Below, piece after piece: positions 1-5,214 of a DNA stretch of 5,214 bases. Origin of the DNA: Deltaproteobacteria bacterium (lineage in GTDB: Bacteria > Desulfobacterota_B > Binatia > UBA9968). The stretch spans positions 1 through 5,214 of the forward strand of contig VBKY01000552.1 of assembly GCA_005879255.1 (NCBI GenBank), given 5' to 3'. Position 1 is the stretch's first letter. Each line of letters opens with the position of its first letter. The translations under genes and the position numbers were made by a program. The notes under the pieces are model-generated. The model had not been told where the DNA came from and did no database searches. It saw only the letters and a list, made by a program, of their open reading frames with translations.

Positions 1-366
1 GAAAAAAGCGCCGGGGTTAGATGAGGCCGGAAAAAACGGCTTGTCCACCATCGTGAGCGTGGCGACCATGTGATTGTGCAAATGAGCGACGCTTTGAATG
101 TCATCGCGCGATTTGTACGCGCGTGCATTTATAAAAACTTCTGATGGGGCATTGTATTTGCCCTCGACCAACTTGCCCTCGAAGTCGCTGACTACCATAT
201 CTTCGGACTTCACGGTTGCGCGACTTATAGGATGCGGCAGGATCAGGAGATGATCCGATCCGGGAATTCGCGCGCTGATATGGCCGCTGTAGTCGACCAA
301 ACCAGCGTTAAATAGCATGCGCGACGACATCGCGAGTTTCATCTTGAGCTCTGATAAATCCGTCAC
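1..366 (-). CDS. Class II aldolase/adducin family protein (partial, C-terminus off the left edge)
   Basis: The first 122 residues are present without a stop; the gene continues beyond base 1. The pattern is that of the zinc-dependent class II aldolase/adducin fold (FucA, AraD and related decarboxylases). GHISAR lies at residues 28-33 and LLILP at about 40-44. SEDMVVSDFEGKLVEG (about 54-69) matches the usual 'eDlvvvDldGk.veG' stretch. PSE with E76 aligns with the FucA catalytic Glu73. AHLHNH (94-99) places H95 and H97 on the first two zinc ligands; the third His would lie outside the window. G28-H29 replaces the FucA Gly-Asn phosphate-site pair, and N80 replaces a His common after the catalytic Glu, so a sugar-phosphate aldolase role is not assured; a decarboxylase-like or other member is possible. 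The GTG start at 366 is chosen because AGGAG sits 7 nt upstream and an in-frame stop lies at 382-384; the next ATG is at 342. Cytosolic, with no signal peptide. The family call is firm; the substrate is unknown. Confidence 0.88.
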   Translation of the reverse strand, partial: MTDLSELKMKLAMSSRMLFNAGLVDYSGHISARIPGSDHLLILPHPISRATVKSEDMVVSDFEGKLVEGKYNAPSEVFINARAYKSRDDIQSVAHLHNHMVATLTMVDKPFFPASSNPGAFF

Positions 367-373
367 GATGAGG

Positions 374-381
374 CTCCTCTC
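374..381 (-). promoter_or_regulatory. Ribosome binding site of the class II aldolase gene
   Basis: On the minus strand this reads GAGAGGAG, and its AGGAG core ends 7 nt before the GTG at 366. It decides the start codon: the alternative ATG at 342 has no comparable purine-rich sequence at a proper distance. Confidence 0.7.
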
Positions 382-401
382 TTACGGCTTAATGCTTTTG
401 T

Positions 402-430
402 GCTATATCTTTCATTCGACTGCAGTTCAA
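402..430 (-). promoter_or_regulatory. Putative sigma70-type promoter for the class II aldolase gene
   Basis: Read on the minus strand, TTGAAC (425-430) is followed by a 17-nt spacer and TATAGC (402-407). Each hexamer matches four of six consensus positions (TTGACA, TATAAT), the spacing is optimal, and the -10 box ends 35 nt before the GTG start. It lies in the only gap between the two divergent genes. It is a sequence match only. No equally good promoter for the rightward gene was found; TATATC at 404-409 on the plus strand overlaps the same site but lacks a convincing -35 box. Confidence 0.4.
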
Positions 431-454
431 CTGTCGCCTTGCCACGAAATCCCG

Positions 455-853
455 ATGGCTGAAACAACATGGACATCTTTCGCTAAGCCAAATCCGGAGC
501 AGGAATACGTCGCGATTCTCTCCTACCTACCGCTTAGAAGTTATTGGGCGCTGCCACAATTTTTCTACTACACCAGGCGTATTCAGACCCAACTGAAATC
601 AGCGCGCGGCCTCCTTGGTTATTCTTTAATGGCTCACGTGGTTGCCAAAAGGTTTTGGACCATTTCGGTCTGGGAAGACGAAGTCTCATTGATGAGTTTC
701 GTCCACAAAGATCCCCACCGAGAAGCCATGATGATCCTGCGCCGTTCCATGGCCGGCACCCATTTTCTGCGCTGGAAAATCATCGGCTCGGCAGTGCCCC
801 CCAATTGGCGCGTCGCCATGGAGCGATTCCAGGCAAATGAACCGATGCCATGA
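455..853 (+). CDS. Small dimeric alpha+beta barrel (antibiotic biosynthesis monooxygenase-like / DUF3291-like) protein
   Basis: A 132-residue protein from the ATG at 455. The conserved-looking core starts about 17 residues in with EYVAILSYLPL. It continues through a helix containing RIQTQLKSARGLLGYSL, the strand KRFWTISVWED and the helix FVHKDPHREAM, and ends near FLRWKIIGSAVPPNW. The order strand, helix, 'G..gysl', 'fWt.SvWed', 'F....pH..am' resembles small ferredoxin-like ABM-domain proteins, some of which are oxygenases or heme-degrading enzymes, though many have no known activity. The reading frame is open upstream to an ATG at 317, and further ATGs lie at 368 and 392. I prefer 455 because the earlier ones overlap or abut the divergent gene and its promoter, and none has a Shine-Dalgarno; 455 itself also lacks a clear one. 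A start at 368 would add a hydrophobic N-terminus (MRLLSYGLMLLCYIF) that could act as a membrane anchor. It sits 55 bp before the peptidase gene on the same strand, so co-transcription is likely. The biochemical role is unknown. Confidence 0.65.
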   Translation: MAETTWTSFAKPNPEQEYVAILSYLPLRSYWALPQFFYYTRRIQTQLKSARGLLGYSLMAHVVAKRFWTISVWEDEVSLMSFVHKDPHREAMMILRRSMAGTHFLRWKIIGSAVPPNWRVAMERFQANEPMP

Positions 854-891
854 TATTTGCGGAGTCTCGACCGGGTCGAACGGCGAACAGG

Positions 892-898
892 AAAGGAA
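892..898 (+). promoter_or_regulatory. Ribosome binding site deciding the peptidase start
   Basis: AAAGGAA, 10 nt before the ATG at 909. The spacing is slightly long but usable. It favours 909 over the in-frame ATG at 837, which lies inside the preceding gene and has no good purine-rich sequence. Confidence 0.5.
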
Positions 899-908
899 CA
901 ACGTCTCT

Positions 909-2696
909 ATGACCTCTAATAGCGCCGAAGGCATCAAATGGAATTTGAGCGATCTCTTTGCCGCACATAACGACCCGCAGATCGAGCTGACGCTAAAAAC
1001 CTGTCATGCGCGCGCCGCAGCCTTTGCAAAGCGCTTTCGGCCGCAGATGGAACAGCCGAATGCTCTCACGGCCGATATTCTGCTTCGAGCGCTCGACGAA
1101 CTGGAAGCGATTTATGAAGCTCTCGATCGCGCCGGAAGTTACTCGAGTCTCCTGTACGCCGCCGACACAGCAAAGCCAGAATATCAGGACTTGGAGCAGC
1201 GCGTCGAGCAACGATCGACAGAGATAAGAAACCAATTGCTCTTTTTCGAGCTGCAATGGCTAAAGTGCGACGAGGAAGCAGCCAACCGACTTATCGGCGA
1301 TCCGCGGCTCAAGACATACAAACACTATCTTTCAAACCTGCGTCGCTATCGACCGCATACGCTCTCCGAGCCAGAAGAAAAAGTCATTAACGAAAAAGAC
1401 AACACCGGCCGGAACGCTTTTGGCCGGCTGTTTTCTGAAATCACCTCGTCGTTGACGTTCACCCTTGAGAAGGACGGCGGGTCCGAAGATCGCAATTTGA
1501 GTCAGATCCTTTCGCTGCTCCACGAACCTGACCGCTCGTTGCGCCAGCGCGCGCTGGAAACGCTCTACCAAGGACTTTCGCAGCATGGCCAGGTGCTGAC
1601 GTTCACTTACGACACACTGATTCAAGATCATTTAACCATGGATCGTCTCCGCGCCTATCCAAATCCGATGGCCCAGCGTCACCTTTTCAATGAAATTGAC
1701 GACGCAGCGGTCAACACCATGATGACCGTCACGGAATCAAATTACGCCTTGGCCCATGACTACTTTCGTCTCAAAGCCAAATTGCTCGACCTACCGCGAC
1801 TCGCGCTTTACGATCAGTACGCGCCCGTCGGCAAGGAAGTTAGGCCGTTTCCCTACTCTCATGCCCAACAAGCGATCCTTGATGCTTTCGAAGCCTTCGA
1901 CCCGAGATTTAGAGAACTCGCAGGGGAATTTTTCGCCAAGAATTGGATCGACGCGGAGATTCGCAAAGGCAAACGCGGTGGCGCGTTCTGCGCCTCGCCT
2001 TCACCGCAGCTGCATCCGTACATCCTTTGTAACTACGACGATAACTTAAGAGACGTCATGACCGTCGCCCACGAGTTAGGCCACGGACTGCACGGTTGTT
2101 TGAGCCGCAAGCAAAGCTATTTCAACTACGACACGCCGCTCACCACGGCCGAAACCGCCTCAGTCTTTGCTGAGATGCTCGTCTTCGATCATCTGCTCGC
2201 CCACCAAACCGATCGCCAAGTTCAAATCGCTCTTCTCGCCGGCAAGATCGAAGACATTTTCGCCACGGTTTTTCGACAGAACGTGCTCACCCGTTTCGAG
2301 GAATTGGCTTTTTCGGCAAGAAAGGAAAATCGGCTGACGCCGGATAGGTTAGGAAGCCTGTGGCTCGAAGCCAACGGCAAGTATTACGGTGACGTCGTGG
2401 AGATGCCCGACGGCTACCGTTGGGGCTGGTCGTACATTCCGCACTTCATTCACAGCCGCTTTTACTGCTACAGTTACGTCTTTGGCCAGCTCTTGGTCCT
2501 CGCACTCTACCGCATGTACAAGGACGAGGGAAAAGGCTTCGTTCCGAAGTATCTTACTTTACTCGAATCCGGCGGATCCGATACACCGGAAGCATTACTC
2601 AAGCCGCTAGGCATAGACATCCACAAGGCAGAGTTTTGGCAGAAGGGGTTTCTGGAGCTGAAGGGCTTGGTAGAGAAGCTAAGCGATCTCATTTGA
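909..2696 (+). CDS. pepF: Oligoendopeptidase F-type zinc metallopeptidase, M3B family
   Basis: A 595-residue cytosolic M3-family peptidase that would cleave short oligopeptides inside the cell, probably in peptide turnover. Its length is normal for the M3B pepF group (about 560-600). The N-terminal half is helical, starting with IKWNLSDLF near residue 10 as is typical. GGAFC (357-361) precedes the active site. The zinc motif HELGH is at 388-392: H388 and H392 bind zinc and E389 is the catalytic base. E415 in TTAETAS is the likely third zinc ligand. The C-terminal substrate/transition-state segment is IPHF (510-513) followed by RFYCYSY (517-523), containing the conserved His and Tyr residues. 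All expected catalytic elements are present and the frame is intact, so it should be active. The frame opens at an ATG at 837, overlapping the previous gene by 17 bp, but the family-like sequence and the ribosome binding site support 909. It lies 55 bp behind the ABM-like gene and converges with the amidohydrolase locus. The family is certain; the symbol is by group resemblance only. Confidence 0.93.
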   Translation: MTSNSAEGIKWNLSDLFAAHNDPQIELTLKTCHARAAAFAKRFRPQMEQPNALTADILLRALDELEAIYEALDRAGSYSSLLYAADTAKPEYQDLEQRVEQRSTEIRNQLLFFELQWLKCDEEAANRLIGDPRLKTYKHYLSNLRRYRPHTLSEPEEKVINEKDNTGRNAFGRLFSEITSSLTFTLEKDGGSEDRNLSQILSLLHEPDRSLRQRALETLYQGLSQHGQVLTFTYDTLIQDHLTMDRLRAYPNPMAQRHLFNEIDDAAVNTMMTVTESNYALAHDYFRLKAKLLDLPRLALYDQYAPVGKEVRPFPYSHAQQAILDAFEAFDPRFRELAGEFFAKNWIDAEIRKGKRGGAFCASPSPQLHPYILCNYDDNLRDVMTVAHELGHGLHGCLSRKQSYFNYDTPLTTAETASVFAEMLVFDHLLAHQTDRQVQIALLAGKIEDIFATVFRQNVLTRFEELAFSARKENRLTPDRLGSLWLEANGKYYGDVVEMPDGYRWGWSYIPHFIHSRFYCYSYVFGQLLVLALYRMYKDEGKGFVPKYLTLLESGGSDTPEALLKPLGIDIHKAEFWQKGFLELKGLVEKLSDLI

Positions 2697-2961
2697 CCGA
2701 GAGGCCTAATGTCCAGCTAACGAGGAACCGTTACCCATTAACAAGATCGTGGAAATGGATCCAAAGCGCTTTGTTGAGAGATTCGAGCGACTTAAAAAAA
2801 TGCAACACGGTCTAGCACGACCACCACGGCGACGGCTTCAACCCTGGCGCAAGCTGGTTGGGCAGCCCTGATGCAGTGAAATGACCCAATCATTGATCGC
2901 GCCCTTTTCACGAAACGCCGGTCTTTACGGATTTCACACGTCGCCTCGGCAATAAGATCTT
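2697..2961. other. Convergent intergenic spacer, no gene supported
   Basis: A 265-bp gap between the peptidase stop (plus strand) and the amidohydrolase stop (minus strand). I find no RNA gene, no repeat and no convincing rho-independent terminator in either direction: the short inverted matches near 2835-2866 (GCTT/AAGC and CAACC/GGTTG) have long loops and no following T-run. A 40-codon open frame (GTG 2749 to TGA 2871) encodes a very basic peptide but has no ribosome binding site and no recognisable family. Confidence 0.6.
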
Positions 2962-4363
2962 TTATTTCATCTCAAACGCTGGCGGCACGACTTCATCGAT
3001 CGGTTTACCCGTCCAGTGCCATTTCGGCACGCTGTCCCAGATTTGTTCGCCTTTGGCTTGGACTTTGTCGAGCAACTCTTCTTCGTTGAGGCGCAGATAT
3101 TTGCCGCTGTCGACCAGCGTTTCACCGTCCACGATCACGGTCCGGACGTCGCGGCTAACGGCGGTTTCCATGAGCGAGCGGATCGGATCGCGCACGGCAC
3201 CAAAGGCGATATCGCGCAGATTGACGATCGTGATGTCGGCCTTCGCGCCTTTCTGTAGTCTGCCTAGGTCGTCGCGTCCGAGCATTTTGGCACCGCCCAG
3301 CGTGATTGCGTTGAACACGTCGCGCGGATGGCCGGAGAGAAAACTCTTGTCGGCGACGCGCGAAGCCATGGCGGCATAAGATGCCCATGTTGATGCCAGC
3401 TTTGCGATATTTATCGAACGACTCCATGACGATGCCGAGCTTCAAATACTTGAGTGGGCTGTACGCCACCGACGCGCCAGAATCGGCAATGATCTTTAGA
3501 TCGTCGCCGTAGGGATAGGACAGCCAGCTGTGGCCGGTGACGAAGATACAGTGCGACAGCGAAACTTCGGGGTCGAGAAAACCGATTTTTTGGAGCAGCT
3601 CAATCGGCGTGCAGCGCTCGCGTTGCATGACCGTGTGAAACTCGTAGAGATTGATCGTAGCGTGAATCTGCACGCGCACGCCAATCTCCCGCGCCGCTTT
3701 GCGAGTGTCTTGCAAAAGCGCCGGTGTACAAGAGTCGACGTGACCGGGATAGAGCATCGTCATCATGCGCCCTTTGCATGCGTCCTTGAACTTGCTGCCG
3801 AAGTCGACCGCCGCTTTTAGTCCTTTGGCGCCCCGTTCGTCGTCCCAGTCATATTCCAACCGCCCTTCACGATCGTGGAAAAAATTAACGTTCTTATAGC
3901 TCGGACCGGCAGCGCAGCGAATACCAACTTGATCGATCATGTCCACGTATCGCCCCGGTTCTCCACCGGCACCGCCAATGTCAAAGGTCGTCGTCACGCC
4001 GCTTTTGAGAACATGGATCAGCGAAAAACGCTGGCCTATGTCAACGTCTTTCAAGTGCGCGGCGTGCGCGCCTTCGCGCGTCGGCCCGCCATGGGCTAGA
4101 TAGTTGGACGCGAAGAAATCGGTTTTGGTCGAGTCGTTGAGTATGTAATCGCTGGCGTTGATGCCGGAGTGAAAGTGCGTGTCGATAAACCCCGGAGAAA
4201 CCAGGCAACCTTTAGCGTCGATCCTTTTGTCGACCGATTGTGCATATTCTTTACCGACGAACTCGATACGATTTCCGTCGAAGACAACGACACCGTCCTT
4301 GACGATTTCATGTTGTTTGCCGTCGAAGCCGACCACATAGCCGCCTTGGATGAGTGTTTTCAT
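2962..4363 (-). pseudogene. Metal-dependent amidohydrolase, frameshifted at the catalytic GTD motif
   Basis: A member of the amidohydrolase superfamily (ATZ/TRZ, cytosine deaminase and chlorohydrolase-like branch), hydrolysing an unknown, probably nitrogen-containing, substrate in the cytosol. The ATG at 4363 has GAAAAGG 8 nt upstream. Residues 1-60 form the small beta domain ending in SPGFIDTHFH, with metal ligands H63 and H65. H234 (VQIHA) and H271 (LSHCIF) are the likely third and fourth histidines, and YSPLKYLKLG (301-310) matches the 'P.sn..lg' segment. The frame is correct up to I328 in GINMGI (codon at 3380-3382). The family continuation then appears in another frame from about 3378: YAAMASRVADKSFL, then DVFNAITLGGAKMLGRDDLGRL and GAKADITIVNL, ending EMK at 2962. 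Unshifted, the first frame runs as unrelated, Arg-rich sequence to a stop at 3155. The Gly-Thr-Asp motif expected at the joint is absent, so the catalytic, metal-site Asp is missing. It lies 49 bp downstream of a substrate-binding protein gene, probably in one operon. It is either a pseudogene or a sequence error. Confidence 0.85.
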
Positions 4364-4371
4364 TGCTCAAA

Positions 4372-4378
4372 CCTTTTC
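4372..4378 (-). promoter_or_regulatory. Ribosome binding site of the amidohydrolase gene
   Basis: GAAAAGG on the minus strand, 8 nt before the ATG at 4363. It lies in the 49-bp gap after the substrate-binding protein stop and supports translation of the downstream gene from a shared transcript. Confidence 0.55.
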
Positions 4379-4412
4379 AGATCCGGAATTTGTCCTTTGC
4401 GCTGGTCTTCTC

Positions 4413-5214
4413 CTAACGGGTTACTTGCCCCCACAATTCTCGCTGAAAACCGCTCTTCTCGAGATTGTTAACAAACGAATTGTCATAGATGTCCTCAGCT
4501 TTTCGTTTGATGGGAGTTCCCAAACCGCGCTGCAGTTCCACGGATTCGGCGACCGCCGTCGACGGCACGATCATGCGCCGATCGACGATGTCCTTGGTAT
4601 AAACGTTGTAGGCCACCTGGAGCGCTTCTTCTTCCTTCACCCGCATGACTTTCGAGATCGCCGCCTTGGCCTTGGCCGGGTTTTTATCGGCAAAGATAAT
4701 CGCTTCGCCGAACGCCGCGACCATCCGCTGCACCATCTCCGGCCGTTCGCGAATCGTCCGCGTGCTTGCGTGAAGGGAACTGTAGATAAAAGGAATATCC
4801 AAATCGATCAAGCGAAAAAGCACGTTAAAGCCGTCATTCCTCGCCCGGACATCCAGCGGCGGAGTGATCACGACTGCCTGGACAATATTAGCCGCCATCG
4901 CTTGGTAGCGCTCGGACTGGCTGCCGCCAATGGGGCGCATTGCAACGTCAGGGATGTTGAACTTTTTCGCCACCATGCGCGACAGCCGATCGCTTAGATC
5001 GCCAGCCCGCGCCACGCCTATGGATTTGCCTTTAAGATCCTCGAGCCTGCGGATCTCTTTACGGGCGACTAACACGTACGGGAGTTTTATCAAAGGCGCG
5101 GCCACAAGCTTAACGTCAACTCCCGCCGCCAGAGATGGAATCGTCGCGTCGGCGGCGCAATAAAGGAATTGAATCTCGTCCGCCATCAATGCCGCAAGCG
5201 CCGGTCCGCTGCCG
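4413..5214 (-). CDS. ABC transporter substrate-binding protein, NMT1/TauA-like (partial, N-terminus off the right edge)
   Basis: The 266 C-terminal residues of a periplasmic type 2 solute-binding protein that would deliver a small organic ligand to an ABC importer. The first visible residues, GSGPALAALMADEIQF, followed by LAAGVDVKLVAAPL, match the family's 'AL..GeIdf...aa..G.dvk.va' lobe. RRLEDLKGKSIGVARAGDLSD is the classic stretch after the first lobe. A helix-rich second lobe includes RPEMVQRMVAAFGEAIIFA, and the end DNSFVNNLEKSGF is typical ('D.sfv..Le.sGf'). Family members are usually about 320-340 residues, so roughly 60-70 residues, including the export signal, lie beyond the edge. The TTG at 5187-5189 and the ATG at 5184-5186 are internal codons, since the family-like frame stays open to the edge. 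The stop TAG is at 4413-4415, 49 bp before the amidohydrolase start on the same strand. No permease or ATPase gene is visible. Ligand unknown; taurine/sulfonates, nitriles and pyrimidine- or thiamine-like compounds are bound by various relatives. Confidence 0.88.
   Translation of the reverse strand, partial: GSGPALAALMADEIQFLYCAADATIPSLAAGVDVKLVAAPLIKLPYVLVARKEIRRLEDLKGKSIGVARAGDLSDRLSRMVAKKFNIPDVAMRPIGGSQSERYQAMAANIVQAVVITPPLDVRARNDGFNVLFRLIDLDIPFIYSSLHASTRTIRERPEMVQRMVAAFGEAIIFADKNPAKAKAAISKVMRVKEEEALQVAYNVYTKDIVDRRMIVPSTAVAESVELQRGLGTPIKRKAEDIYDNSFVNNLEKSGFQRELWGQVTR

Noticed and set aside
837..908. Upstream ATG extension of the peptidase gene
   Set aside because: The extra 24 residues (MNRCHDICGVSTG...) do not resemble the family, the start overlaps the previous gene, and a better ribosome binding site precedes 909.
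1332..1631. A 99-codon minus-strand open frame
   Set aside because: It lies inside the intact M3B peptidase gene on the opposite strand, with no domain-like sequence.
2835..2866. Possible bidirectional terminator
   Set aside because: The inverted matches are only 4-5 bp with loops of about 12 nt and are not followed by a T-run on either strand.
3376..3382. Programmed ribosomal frameshift in the amidohydrolase
   Set aside because: There is no slippery heptamer, downstream stem or internal Shine-Dalgarno, and a shift would still leave the catalytic GTD motif missing.
4350..4997. A 215-codon plus-strand open frame
   Set aside because: It is antisense to the substrate-binding protein, whose minus-strand frame matches a known family throughout. 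The plus-strand translation is His/Arg-rich and resembles no family.
5184..5189. TTG/ATG as the start of the substrate-binding protein
   Set aside because: The same frame stays open to the window edge and the residues before it (GSGPALAA) fit the family, so these are internal codons and the gene is simply cut by the edge.

Overview
The window holds five protein-coding loci, two of them cut by the window edges, and no RNA gene, CRISPR array, insertion sequence or obvious repeat. The base composition is moderately GC-rich by eye. The mix of families is a class II aldolase/adducin protein, an ABM-like small protein, an M3B oligopeptidase, a metal-dependent amidohydrolase and an NMT1/TauA-type substrate-binding protein. 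It resembles metabolically versatile uncultured soil or sediment bacteria (Binatota, Tectomicrobia, Rokubacteria or former 'Deltaproteobacteria' types). That placement is an inference with low confidence, because there is no phylogenetic marker here.

Left part (1-908). A class II aldolase/adducin gene reads leftward from a GTG at 366 and leaves the window, so only its first 122 residues are seen. It has a strong Shine-Dalgarno and a plausible sigma70-type promoter. A small dimeric alpha+beta-barrel-like protein (455-853) is transcribed the other way from the same short intergenic region.

Middle part (909-2961). The small protein is followed after 55 bp by a full-length, apparently intact M3B oligoendopeptidase F-type metallopeptidase (909-2696). 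A 265-bp convergent spacer follows, with no supported gene and no clear terminator.

Right part (2962-5214, minus strand). A substrate-binding protein gene enters from the right edge. It is followed 49 bp downstream by an amidohydrolase gene, and the two look like a co-transcribed uptake-plus-hydrolysis pair. The amidohydrolase reading frame is broken near 3376-3382, exactly where the family carries its Gly-Thr-Asp motif with the catalytic, metal-site aspartate. Both halves match the family on either side of the break. The locus is therefore either a recent pseudogene or carries an assembly or sequencing error.

I do not see a novel multi-gene system. The broken amidohydrolase with its partner transporter protein is the item most worth a second look.
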